Below, piece by piece: positions 20,252-29,443 of a DNA stretch of 64,000 nucleotides. The stretch spans positions 18,993 through 82,992 of the forward strand of contig JAUSMJ010000026.1 of NCBI GenBank assembly GCA_030645575.1. Direction: 5' to 3'. The translations under genes and the position numbers were made by a program. Source of the DNA: Caulobacter sp. (GTDB lineage: Bacteria > Pseudomonadota > Alphaproteobacteria > Caulobacterales > Caulobacteraceae). The notes beneath the pieces are model-generated. The model saw only the letters and a list, made by a program, of their open reading frames with translations. It ran no database searches and had not been told where the DNA came from. Position 1 is the first letter of the stretch. Every line of letters begins with the position of its first letter.

Positions 20252-22312
20252 ATGCGCGTGCTTTTCGCATCCACAGCCATCCTCCTTGGCCTTCCGGTCG
20301 TAGCCGCCGCCGAAGAGCCCGCGACGCAGTTGGAGTCGATTATCATCACCGGGAGGACCCAGGGCTACATCGCGGTCGACTCCATCACCGCGACCAAGAC
20401 GGACACCCCGCTTCTCGACGTGCCCCAGAGCGTCAATGTCGTGACCCGCGCTCAACTCGACGATCAGGCGCTGTACAGCCTCGGCGAGGTGCTGCGTTAT
20501 GTTCCGGGAGTCACCGTGGGTCAGGGCGAGGGCAATCGCGACCAGGTCACCCTGCGGGGCCAGAACACCACCGCCGACTTCTTCCTCGACGGCGTTCGGG
20601 ATGACGTCCAGTACTACCGGGGTCTGTACAATCTTGAGCGCGTTGAAATCCTCAAGGGGCCCTATGCGCTGATCTTTGGCCGCGGCGGCGGCGGCGGCAT
20701 CGTCAATCGCGTGCAGAAGTCGCCCAGCCCCGCGGCCAGCTTCCTCGACGGCCGGGCCAGCGCGAACACCTTTGGGGCCTACGACCTGTCGCTGGACTTG
20801 AACACGCCCGTCAGCGAGATGGCCGCCATTCGCGTCAACGCCACCTATGAGGATCTCGCCAATCACCGCGACTTCTACGAAGGCGAGCGGTTCGCCGTGA
20901 ACCCCTATTTCGCCGTCGATCTGGATGGCGGCTGGAAGGCGGGACTGTCCTACGAATATGTCAACGACGATCGGGTCACCGATCGCGGCGTGCCGTCATT
21001 GTCCGGCGCTCCCATCACCGGCTATCGCGACCAGTTCTTTGGTGTTCCCGGAGTCAACCGGACCACGCTGGAAGCCCACATCGCGAAATTCCGCGTCGAT
21101 GGCGCCTTGACCGACGATCTCGCGTTTTCGACGACACTTCTCTTCGGCGACTACGACAAGGCCTATGTCAACGTCTTCCCGAACGGGGCCGCGACCGCCC
21201 GGAATGGCACGGTGGCCTTGTCGTCCTATGCCGACGCCACCACGAGGGAAAACGTCCTGGTTCAGAGCAATCTGGTCTGGAGCGTGGCGGCCGGAAGCGT
21301 CGGCCACAAGGTCCTGTTCGGCCTGGAGTACGGCGATCAGGCTTCGACCAACCAGCGCCGGAACGGGGTGTTGTCCAACGCGACTTTCAATCTCGCCAAC
21401 CCGGTGTTTCCCACTGTCGCCTTCCCGGCCGTGAACCGCGACACCGTATCGACGGTCAATTCATTCTCGGTCTATGTTCAGGATCAGATCAGTCTTGGCG
21501 AATGGTTCGACATCGTCGCCGGCCTGCGGTTCGATCGCTTCGACATCGACGGGGCGGACCGGCAGCCCAATCCCGACCGGCCCTTCACGCGCACCGACGA
21601 AAAGGTCTCGCCGCGGCTCGGGCTGATTTTCAAACCCCGATCGAACGTCTCGCTCTACGCCAGCTACAGCCAGTCCTTCCTGCCACGCTCCGGCGACCAG
21701 TTTCTGACTCTGTCGATGACCCAGGCCAATCTCGAGCCCGAAGAGTTCACCAACTACGAGCTGGGCGCGAAATGGAATATCCGGCCGAACCTGAACGTGA
21801 CCGCCGCCCTGTTCCAGCTGGACCGAACAAACGCGACCACGCCGGATCCGGCCAACCCGTTGGCCACCATCAATGTCGGGGAAACAAGGACACAGGGTCT
21901 GGAGCTGGCCGTGACGGGCTCCGTCCTGCCGAACTGGCAGATGAGTGGCGCTTACTCATATCAGGACGCCGTATTGCAGGGGAATGACTCCGTCCGCCTG
22001 GCCCAGGTCCCGGAGCATCAGTTCAGCCTGTGGAATCGCTACGATGTCAGCGACCGTCTGGGCTTCGGCCTGGGGGTCACTCACCAGTCCGATCAGTTCG
22101 CGGCGATCAGGACCTCGGCGACGACGACCCGCTTGCCGTCCTTCACCCGCGTGGACGCCGCCATCTTCTACGATGTCAGCGAGGCTGTGCAGGTACAGGT
22201 GAACGTCGAAAACCTGTTTGACGCCAGCTACTTCTCGGACGCGCATAACAACGTCAATATCTCGCCCGGCGCTCCCCTCAATGCGCGGTTCACCGTGCGT
22301 GCCAGATTCTAG
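20252..22312 (+). CDS. TonB-dependent siderophore receptor
   Basis: Signal peptide MRVLFASTAILLGLPVVAAAEE; plug DVPQSVNVVTRAQLDDQAL, VTLRGQNTTADFFLDGVRDDVQYYRGLYNLERVEILKGPYALIFGRGGGGGIVNRVQK; C-terminal ARFTVRARF. Confidence 0.95.
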   Translation: MRVLFASTAILLGLPVVAAAEEPATQLESIIITGRTQGYIAVDSITATKTDTPLLDVPQSVNVVTRAQLDDQALYSLGEVLRYVPGVTVGQGEGNRDQVTLRGQNTTADFFLDGVRDDVQYYRGLYNLERVEILKGPYALIFGRGGGGGIVNRVQKSPSPAASFLDGRASANTFGAYDLSLDLNTPVSEMAAIRVNATYEDLANHRDFYEGERFAVNPYFAVDLDGGWKAGLSYEYVNDDRVTDRGVPSLSGAPITGYRDQFFGVPGVNRTTLEAHIAKFRVDGALTDDLAFSTTLLFGDYDKAYVNVFPNGAATARNGTVALSSYADATTRENVLVQSNLVWSVAAGSVGHKVLFGLEYGDQASTNQRRNGVLSNATFNLANPVFPTVAFPAVNRDTVSTVNSFSVYVQDQISLGEWFDIVAGLRFDRFDIDGADRQPNPDRPFTRTDEKVSPRLGLIFKPRSNVSLYASYSQSFLPRSGDQFLTLSMTQANLEPEEFTNYELGAKWNIRPNLNVTAALFQLDRTNATTPDPANPLATINVGETRTQGLELAVTGSVLPNWQMSGAYSYQDAVLQGNDSVRLAQVPEHQFSLWNRYDVSDRLGFGLGVTHQSDQFAAIRTSATTTRLPSFTRVDAAIFYDVSEAVQVQVNVENLFDASYFSDAHNNVNISPGAPLNARFTVRARF

Positions 22313-22449
22313 GCGTCTGGTCCGGCGTTCGCACCGGGTGGAGGCGATGATCAGGGGCCGGTCTCATCCTTTCTGGGCGGGCGCCTGGTCCGATCGGATT
22401 TGATCTGGCTCAATCACGACGAGAACCCAAAGTTTACGGGTCGCGGCCC

Positions 22450-24831
22450 ATGGTCCAGCCGGGCAACGGGCGGAAACCAGATATGACCGGCGGCAAGACC
22501 GGAAATCGATCGACCAAGGCGCGCCGGGCGGAATCCGCCGCGGCGCGATGGTTCTTCGACAACGCTCTCGACATGTTCGCGGTGGTCAACCGCGAGGGGC
22601 AGTTCAAGGAGATCAATGACGCCTGGGAACGGGTCACCGGCTGGACCCGCGCGGACCTGGTCGGGACGTCGATCTTCGATCTGCTGCACGAAGACAGCTT
22701 CGAGGAAGCGCGCGACTCCCGCCGCCGCATGAAGCGCGACGGCCAGACCGTCAACCAGCTGAGGATCCGGCGCAAGAACGGCGAGTGGATGTGGATTCAG
22801 GGCCGCTCGCGGCTCGATCCCAACGACGACATGGTCGGCACCCTGCACGACATCACTGAGGTGGTCCTGCAGAAGGAGGAACTCGAGGCGGCCCGCAAGA
22901 CCCGCTCGTTGCTGTCCGAGGCGGCCGGCATCGGAACCTGGAGCTACGAACCGCACGGCGACCGCATCGAATGGTCCGAGGACATCCTGGCCCTGTGCGG
23001 CTGGGACCAGGCGGACATCGACAACACCGCCAGGTTCAACGCCATCGTCGATCCCGATCAGAAGGACATGGTCAACGCCGTCTTCGCGCGCGGCGTCGCC
23101 ACCGGCGAGGGGGCGACGATCGAGCACCGCATGCGCACCCGTGCCGGCCGCTGGCTGACCATGCGGGCGACCTTCCGCACCGAGCGCCGGGGCAAGGTCT
23201 TCGCGCTGAAGGGCATCTCCCAGGACGTCAGTGAACTGGTCGAGGCCCGCGACGCGGCCCGCGAGGGCGAGGCTCGTGTCCAGGCCCTGATGGAACAGGC
23301 GCGCATGGACGCCTGGCGCCAGGAGCTGGCGCTGGGCGCGGCCGACGCCGGCGCCTTCGAGATCGATCATTCGGCCCAGGGATTCTGGGCCAGCGAACAG
23401 TTCTTTCGGCTCGTCGGCCGGCGCATGACCTATGATGAGATCGCCGTGCCGGTCTGGTCCTTCGTGCACCGCGACGACCGCGGCCTGGTGTTCGAAACCA
23501 ACCGGCGCTGGGCCCGGGGCGAGGAGAACACCTCGATGGAATTCCGCATCCTGCTGCCGGACGGGCGGGAGCGCTGGGTTCGCGCCTCCTACCGGCTGGA
23601 CCGCCCGACCCGGAAGGGCGTGGGCCTGATCCTCGATATCGACGCCCGCAAGCGCCAGGAGCTGGCCCTCGTCGAGGCGCAGCGGGCAGCCGAGGCGGCG
23701 GCCGAGGCCAAGGCAAGCTTCCTGGCCAACATGAGCCACGAAATCCGCACCCCGATGAACGGCGTGCTGGGCGTGCTGCATCTGCTCAAGGGCGAGACCA
23801 TCAGCGACGACGGCCGGCGGCTTCTGGACGAGGCGCTCAGCTGCGGCCAGATGCTCTCGACCCTGCTGGATGACGTGATCGACTTCGAACGTATCGAGGC
23901 CGGGCGGCTGGATCTGAACGACGAGCCGGTGGACGCTGGCGAGCTGGCCCGCAGCGTCTTCCGGCTGCTGGAGCCCCAGGCGCGGGGCAAGGGGCTGACC
24001 CTCGATCTCGAGGGCGCGCAGGGTCTGGGCTGGGTGCGGTCCGATCCGGTCCGCCTGCGCCAGTGCCTGTTCAACCTGATGGGCAACGCGGTGAAGTTCA
24101 CGATCGCCGGCGGCGTCACCCTGCGCTGCGCCCGGCCGGCGCCGGGCCGCCTGGCCTTCGAGGTCCGCGACACCGGCATCGGCGTCCCGCTGGAAGCCCA
24201 GGACCGGCTGTTCGAACGGTTCCACCAGGCCGACGCCTCGACCACCCGCCGGTTCGGCGGCTCGGGCCTGGGCCTGACCATCACCCGGCGGCTGGCGGAG
24301 ATGATGGGCGGCGAGGTGTCGTTCGAGTCGATGCCCGGCGTCGGCTCGGTCTTCCGCCTGGAGATCGCCGCGCCCGACGCCCTGGCGACGGCGCCCCTGG
24401 CCGATCTGGCCGGCGCGCCGCTGGAGGATCTACGGGTCCTGGTCGTCGAGGACAACGCCACCAACCGGATGATCGCGGTCAAGATGCTCGAAAGCCTCGG
24501 CGCGTCGGCCCAGACCGCGGTGGACGGCGCCTCAGGGGTCGAGGCGGCCTCGACAGGCGTGTTCGACCTGATCCTGATGGACATCCAGATGCCCGGCATG
24601 GACGGTCTGGAAGCCTGCCGGCGGATCCGCGCCCAGGCCGGGCCCTCGGCCGCGACGCCGATCATCGCCCTGACCGCCAACGTCCTGTCGCACCAGCGCG
24701 ACACCTATCTGGCCGCCGGCATGGACGGGGTGGTTGGCAAGCCGATCTCGCCCGCCGCCCTGCTGGCCGAGATCTCGCGCCTCGCCGCCGGACCGCCCGA
24801 CGCGGCGGTCGCCGAGACCCAGGTCGCCTGA
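22450..24831 (+). CDS. Hybrid sensor histidine kinase/response regulator with PAS domains
   Basis: PAS-like N-terminus, FLANMSHEIRTPMNGVLGVLH (HisKA), NLMGNAVKFT...GTGIGVP...GSGLGLTITRRL (HATPase), receiver VLVVEDNATNRMIAVKMLE...LILMDIQMPGMDGLEACRRIR. Confidence 0.95.
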   Translation: MVQPGNGRKPDMTGGKTGNRSTKARRAESAAARWFFDNALDMFAVVNREGQFKEINDAWERVTGWTRADLVGTSIFDLLHEDSFEEARDSRRRMKRDGQTVNQLRIRRKNGEWMWIQGRSRLDPNDDMVGTLHDITEVVLQKEELEAARKTRSLLSEAAGIGTWSYEPHGDRIEWSEDILALCGWDQADIDNTARFNAIVDPDQKDMVNAVFARGVATGEGATIEHRMRTRAGRWLTMRATFRTERRGKVFALKGISQDVSELVEARDAAREGEARVQALMEQARMDAWRQELALGAADAGAFEIDHSAQGFWASEQFFRLVGRRMTYDEIAVPVWSFVHRDDRGLVFETNRRWARGEENTSMEFRILLPDGRERWVRASYRLDRPTRKGVGLILDIDARKRQELALVEAQRAAEAAAEAKASFLANMSHEIRTPMNGVLGVLHLLKGETISDDGRRLLDEALSCGQMLSTLLDDVIDFERIEAGRLDLNDEPVDAGELARSVFRLLEPQARGKGLTLDLEGAQGLGWVRSDPVRLRQCLFNLMGNAVKFTIAGGVTLRCARPAPGRLAFEVRDTGIGVPLEAQDRLFERFHQADASTTRRFGGSGLGLTITRRLAEMMGGEVSFESMPGVGSVFRLEIAAPDALATAPLADLAGAPLEDLRVLVVEDNATNRMIAVKMLESLGASAQTAVDGASGVEAASTGVFDLILMDIQMPGMDGLEACRRIRAQAGPSAATPIIALTANVLSHQRDTYLAAGMDGVVGKPISPAALLAEISRLAAGPPDAAVAETQVA

Positions 24832-24894
24832 ACATCTTCCGTCGCCGCGCGGTTCTGCTAGACCTTGCCCGTGGCGTCTGGGGGGAAGATCAGC

Positions 24895-26550
24895 ATGACG
24901 ACGGCGGAAGCGGCGCGCGAAGACGCGCCCGTATCGATGCGAACGGTGGTCCTGGCCTCGTCGGCCGGCACGGCTTTCGAGTGGTATGATTTCTTCGTCT
25001 TCGGCACCCTGGCCTCGGTTATCGGCAAGAACTTCTTCGCCGAGCTGGGCGACACCGCCGGCGTGCTGGCGGCCCTGGGCCTGTTCGGCGCGGGTTTCTT
25101 CTTCCGGCCCCTCGGGGCGCTGATCTTCGGCCGGATCGGGGACCGGGCCGGCCGCAAGGGCGCCTTCCTGATCACGGTTATCCTGATGGGCGGGGCGACC
25201 TTCGCCATCGGCCTGCTGCCGACCTACGCCATGGCCGGGCCACTGGCGCCGCTGCTGCTGATCCTCATGCGGATCATCCAGGGCACGGCGCTGGGCGGCG
25301 AGTATGGCGGCGCGGCCATCTATGTCGCCGAGCACGCGGCGCCCGGAAAGCGCGGGGCGATGACCGGCTGGATCCAGACCTCGGCCGCGTTCGGCCTGCT
25401 GGGCGCCCTGCTGGTCATCCTGGCGGCCCGCACGGTGCTGGGCGAGGAAGCCTTTGTCGCCTGGGGCTGGCGCATCCCGTTCCTGGTCTCGGTCGGCCTG
25501 CTGGGCGTGTCGATCTGGATGCGGCTGAAACTGTCCGAGAGCCCGTCGTTCCAGAAGCTCAAGGACGCCGGTGAGGAATCGAAGCATCCCTTCCGCGAGG
25601 CTTTCGGCCAGTGGAAAAACCTCAAGCTGGTGCTGCTGGCGCTGGTGGCCGTGATGTTCGCCCAGGGGGCCGTCTGGTACACGGCCTTCTTCTACCTGCC
25701 GGTGTTCATCGAGCGGTTCCTCAAGGTCGAACCCCGGACGGTCAACCTGCTGGTCATGGCCGCGACCGCCGCCAGCGCGCCGCTCTACGTCTTCTTCGGC
25801 TGGCTGTCGGACAAGGTCGGCCGCAAATGGGTGCTGTGGTTCGGCATGAGCCTGGCGCTGGTCGCCTTCTTCCCCGCCTTCCACCAGATCGCCCGCTACG
25901 CCAACCCCGCGCTGGCCGAGGCCGGGCAGCGCACGCCGGTGACGGTGATCGCCGACCCGGCCGCCTGCAACCTGCAGTTCGACCCGGTGGGCAAGGCGGT
26001 GTTCACCACCTCCTGCGACATCGCCAAGAGCGCCCTGGCCAACGCTGGGGTGTCCTATCTCAACGAAGCGGGACTGGCGGGCGCGCCGGCCCGGGTCCGC
26101 ATCGGTTCGGCCGAGGTCGCGTCGGTCGAGGGTGGCGGCCTGGACAAGGCGGCGTTGAAGGCGGCCAAGGCGGACTTCGAGACCCGGCTGAAGGCGGCCC
26201 TCGTCGCGGCCGACTATCCGGCCAGGGCCGATCCCGCCCGGACGAACCTGCCGGCCCTGTTCGGGGTGATCATGGTCTTCGTGGTCGCGGCCACGGCCCT
26301 CTATGGCCCGCAGGCCTCGGCCCTGGTCGAGTTGTTTCCCACGCGCGTTCGCTATACCGCCCTGTCGCTGCCCTATCACGTGGGTACGGGCTGGGTCGGC
26401 GGGTTCGTGCCGTTCACGGCGTTCGCCATCGTTACGGCCACGGGCGATATCTACGCGGGCCTCTGGTACCCGTTCGTCTTCACCCTGATCAGCGTGGTGG
26501 CGACCCTGTTCCTGTGGCCGGAGACGCGCGGCCGCGACCTGGACGCCTAA
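24895..26550 (+). CDS. MFS transporter (metabolite:H+ symporter type)
   Basis: ASSAGTAFEWYDFFVFG, FFFRPLGALIFGRIGDRAGRKGAFLITV, IIQGTALGGEYGGAAIYVAEHAAPGKRG; about 110-aa insert before the last TM segments. Confidence 0.93.
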   Translation: MTTAEAAREDAPVSMRTVVLASSAGTAFEWYDFFVFGTLASVIGKNFFAELGDTAGVLAALGLFGAGFFFRPLGALIFGRIGDRAGRKGAFLITVILMGGATFAIGLLPTYAMAGPLAPLLLILMRIIQGTALGGEYGGAAIYVAEHAAPGKRGAMTGWIQTSAAFGLLGALLVILAARTVLGEEAFVAWGWRIPFLVSVGLLGVSIWMRLKLSESPSFQKLKDAGEESKHPFREAFGQWKNLKLVLLALVAVMFAQGAVWYTAFFYLPVFIERFLKVEPRTVNLLVMAATAASAPLYVFFGWLSDKVGRKWVLWFGMSLALVAFFPAFHQIARYANPALAEAGQRTPVTVIADPAACNLQFDPVGKAVFTTSCDIAKSALANAGVSYLNEAGLAGAPARVRIGSAEVASVEGGGLDKAALKAAKADFETRLKAALVAADYPARADPARTNLPALFGVIMVFVVAATALYGPQASALVELFPTRVRYTALSLPYHVGTGWVGGFVPFTAFAIVTATGDIYAGLWYPFVFTLISVVATLFLWPETRGRDLDA

Positions 26551-27239
26551 CCGCGCCCCGTCGGCCGCTCGACGGCCCGGCCGAAGGCGTTGGCGGCGAA
26601 CACCGCGGCGATGGCGATCGCTGTCGCCACGGCGCACAGCGTCAGGGCCCGCCCCTCGCCGCCCGGCGTCTGGACCGCCTGGTAGATGGCCGTCGGCAGG
26701 GTCAGGGTCTCGCCCGGAATGGCCGCCGCGAAGGTGATGGTCGCGCCGAACTCGCCCAGCGCCTTGGCGAAGCCCAGCACGGCCCCGGCGATCAGGCCCG
26801 GACCGGCCAGGGGAACGGTAATCCTCAGCAGGCGGAGCAATGGCCGCGCGCCCAGGGTCAGGGCGACCTCATCGACCTCCGGATCAATGGCCTCGATGGC
26901 GAGGCGGATCGGCCGGACCATCAGCGGAAAGGCCATCACGGCCGAAGCCAGGGCCGCGCCGGTCCAGTCGAAGGCGAAGACCACGCCAATCTCGGCCAGC
27001 GGCCGGCCCAGCGGGCCGTTGCGTCCCAGGAGGACCAGCAGGGCGTAGCCCGTCGCCACGGGCGGCAGCACCAGCGGCAGATGCACCAGGGTGTCGAGCA
27101 TGGAGCGGCCCGGGAAACGTCCTCGCGCCAGCAGCAACGCCACGGCGAAGGCCGCCGGCAGCGAGACCAGCATGGCCGCCGCCGCCACCTTCAGGGACAG
27201 CAGGATGGCGGCGATGTCGCCGGGCGAAAGGGCGGTCAC
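26547..27239 (-). CDS. modB: Molybdate ABC transporter permease
   Basis: LSLKVAAAAMLVSLPAAFAVALLLARGRFPGRSMLDTLVHLPLVLPPVATGYALLVLLGRNG, GPGLIAGAVLGFAKALGEFGATITFAAAIPGETLTLPTAIYQAVQTPGGE. Confidence 0.92.
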   Translation of the reverse strand: MTALSPGDIAAILLSLKVAAAAMLVSLPAAFAVALLLARGRFPGRSMLDTLVHLPLVLPPVATGYALLVLLGRNGPLGRPLAEIGVVFAFDWTGAALASAVMAFPLMVRPIRLAIEAIDPEVDEVALTLGARPLLRLLRITVPLAGPGLIAGAVLGFAKALGEFGATITFAAAIPGETLTLPTAIYQAVQTPGGEGRALTLCAVATAIAIAAVFAANAFGRAVERPTGRG

Positions 27240-28129
27240 GTTTCCGGCGCGGCGAGCAGGACCTCGACCGCCACCCCCGCCTCCGCCAGCGCCCGGATCT
27301 CGCGCGGGTCGATCGGGCCGGTGACCAGGCGAACCACCTGCCGCCCGGCCCTGGCCAGGGCGATCAGGTGCTCGGCCCCCGCGTCGCCCAGGGTCAGCCG
27401 GCCCGCGTCGCGGCGCGCCATGGCCAGGATGGCTGGTTCGACCCCGTCGGGAACGACCAGGCAGTCGGCCTCCGACAGCGCGCGCGCGGCGCGCAGGGTC
27501 AGCAGATCGGACGGCCCCTTGCCGGCGACGAACCGCACCAGGCCCCGGGGCTGGACGCCGCGAACCAGAGCCGCCTTCAACAGGGCCGAAGCGCGCTCCA
27601 TGTCGCCGTCGATGGCCGCCTGGGCCGTGGGACTGGAGAGGATTTCGCGCAGGAAAGTCCGGCGCATCGTCGGATCGGGCAGGGCCTCGCGCACCTCGTC
27701 CTGATGCTGGCGCAACAGGGCGGCGACCCGGCCCGAGCCTTCCGGAATCCGCGTCTCGATGGCGTTGCGGATCAGCGCGGCCAGCATCGGCGCGCCGCCG
27801 CCCGTGCCGACGGCGGCCACGACCTCGCCCCGGTCGATCAGGGCGGGGGTGAAGAAGTCCGACAGTTCGGGCCGATCGACGACATTGACCAGCGCCCGGG
27901 CCGCCCGGGCCGCGCCCGCCGCCGCCTGGACGAACAGGTCGTCCCCGGCGATGAAAGCCAGCACCGCGCCGGAATAGGCCCCCGCGAGAAAGGCCGACGG
28001 TCCCTCCAGCCGCACGACGTGCGCCGGCGAGCCCTCGAACAGGCGCGCCTTGGCATCGGCGGCCTCGCCGACGCCGGCGATAACCACCTTGCGGCCGGTC
28101 AGGGGGAAGAAGGCTGGAAAGGCGTCCAC
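27236..28129 (-). CDS. Siroheme synthase-like protein: precorrin-2 dehydrogenase domain plus truncated uroporphyrinogen methyltransferase-like domain
   Basis: GVGEAADAKARLFEG, VNVVDRPELSDFFTPALIDRGEVVAAVGTGGGAPMLAALIRNAIE; C-terminal VRFVAGKGPSDLLTLRAARALSEADCLVV. Likely GTG start at 28129; ATGA overlap with modB. Confidence 0.8.
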   Translation of the reverse strand: MDAFPAFFPLTGRKVVIAGVGEAADAKARLFEGSPAHVVRLEGPSAFLAGAYSGAVLAFIAGDDLFVQAAAGAARAARALVNVVDRPELSDFFTPALIDRGEVVAAVGTGGGAPMLAALIRNAIETRIPEGSGRVAALLRQHQDEVREALPDPTMRRTFLREILSSPTAQAAIDGDMERASALLKAALVRGVQPRGLVRFVAGKGPSDLLTLRAARALSEADCLVVPDGVEPAILAMARRDAGRLTLGDAGAEHLIALARAGRQVVRLVTGPIDPREIRALAEAGVAVEVLLAAPET

Positions 28130-28140
28130 CGGCCCTCCGC

Positions 28141-28452
28141 TCAGCCGACGCGGCAGTTGTTGTAGGGACCGCCAGGGAAGCCCGACAGCCTGGCGCTCTC
28201 GCCCTTGCCCCAGATCTCGTAGGCGCCGCTGGCGTAGCGCGCGCCGGAGGCGGCGGGCGCGTGCGGCAGGGCCTTGCTCACACCGCCGGCGGTCACCTTC
28301 GCCGTGTCGCCGGGCTGGTTCCAGGCCGCGGTGAACCCCTTGCCACCGTCGCAGCGATAGCGCAGCGGGCCGCTGTCCGTGCCGGGCGCGGGCGCGGTGG
28401 CGCAACCGGCGAGGGTCAGGCCCAGAGCGAGGATCAGGGACAGGCGGCGCAT
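28141..28452 (-). CDS. MliC-family C-type lysozyme inhibitor-like lipoprotein
   Basis: Lipobox MRRLSLILALGLTLAGC; LRYRCDGGKGFTAAW...LPHAPAASGARYASGAYEIWGKGESARL. Confidence 0.8.
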   Translation of the reverse strand: MRRLSLILALGLTLAGCATAPAPGTDSGPLRYRCDGGKGFTAAWNQPGDTAKVTAGGVSKALPHAPAASGARYASGAYEIWGKGESARLSGFPGGPYNNCRVG

Positions 28453-28811
28453 GGACGTTCCTGGTTCAGGGTCTTCAGATAGTCGATGATCGCCGCCCGC
28501 GCCGCAGGTTGCGCCACACGGGCGAACATTCTGGTCCCGGCCGCGAATTCCGACGGGTTGGCGAGATAGGCGTCCAGGCTGGCGTCGGTCCAGGTTCCGC
28601 CCTTCCCTTTGAGTCCGGCGGAATAGGCGAAGCCGGGCGCGCCGGCGATCTTGCGGCCGGCGACGCCCTTGAGGCTCGGCGCACCCGGCGTATTGGCGCC
28701 GGTGATCGTGTGGCATCTTTTGCATCGGGCGTTGAAAAGCGCCTGGCCGTCCGCGGCGGCGGCGGGCAGGGCGGTCGCCAGGGTCAGGGCGGCGGCGAGG
28801 ACGAGGCGCAT
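28434..28811 (-). CDS. Class I cytochrome c
   Basis: Signal peptide; ALFNARCKRCHTI (CxxCH), GRKIAGAPGFAYSAGLKGKGGTWTDASLDAYLANPSEFAAGTRM. Confidence 0.92.
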   Translation of the reverse strand: MRLVLAAALTLATALPAAAADGQALFNARCKRCHTITGANTPGAPSLKGVAGRKIAGAPGFAYSAGLKGKGGTWTDASLDAYLANPSEFAAGTRMFARVAQPAARAAIIDYLKTLNQERPCAACP

Positions 28812-28961
28812 GGTCTGGTTCCGATCAGGGCGCCGCAGCCTAGACCGGACCGCGGAAAAATTCACTGGCGCGACTCCGCCTTAACAGCGTTAAGATAGGG
28901 TCGGCCACGAGACTTGCCAGACCGTGGCGAAAACCGAACGCGGACTGGGGAACGTTCACCA

Positions 28962-29432
28962 ATGGCCATAACGCTCGAAATCAACGGCAAGTCCGTCAGC
29001 ATCAAGGCTGCGGACGACACGCCCCTGCTGTGGGTGCTGCGCGACGAACTGGGTCTGACCGGCACGAAATATGGATGCGGCATCGCCCAGTGCGGCGCCT
29101 GCACGGTGCATATCGATGGCCAGCCGACCCGCTCGTGCCAGACGCCGGTCAGCGCCGTGGCCGGCATGAAGGTCACCACCATCGAGGGGCTCGGCGGCCA
29201 CCATCCCGTGCAGCAGGCCTGGGTCGCGGCCGACGTGCCGCAATGCGGCTACTGCCAGTCCGGTCAGATCATGAGCGCCGCCGCCCTGCTGGCGGAAAAG
29301 AAGCATCCGACCGACGCCGACATCGACGCGGCGATGAGCGGCAACATCTGTCGCTGCGGGACCTACCAGCGGATCCGGGCGGCCATCAAGGACGCGGCCG
29401 GCATCGCCACCGCCCTGTCGGCCAAGGCGTGA
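28962..29432 (+). CDS. (2Fe-2S)-binding subunit of molybdohydroxylase (isoquinoline 1-oxidoreductase alpha-type)
   Basis: [56 protein letters not shown]. Confidence 0.94.
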   Translation: MAITLEINGKSVSIKAADDTPLLWVLRDELGLTGTKYGCGIAQCGACTVHIDGQPTRSCQTPVSAVAGMKVTTIEGLGGHHPVQQAWVAADVPQCGYCQSGQIMSAAALLAEKKHPTDADIDAAMSGNICRCGTYQRIRAAIKDAAGIATALSAKA

Positions 29433-29443
29433 GGGACATCGCC

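Noticed and set aside
19972-20349. 125-aa minus-strand ORF in the TonB receptor leader
   Set aside because: Overlaps the receptor 5' region, has no recognisable domain and no supporting context; left unannotated.
24532-26637. 701-aa minus-strand ORF
   Set aside because: Antisense to the histidine kinase/MFS genes; low-complexity shadow ORF.
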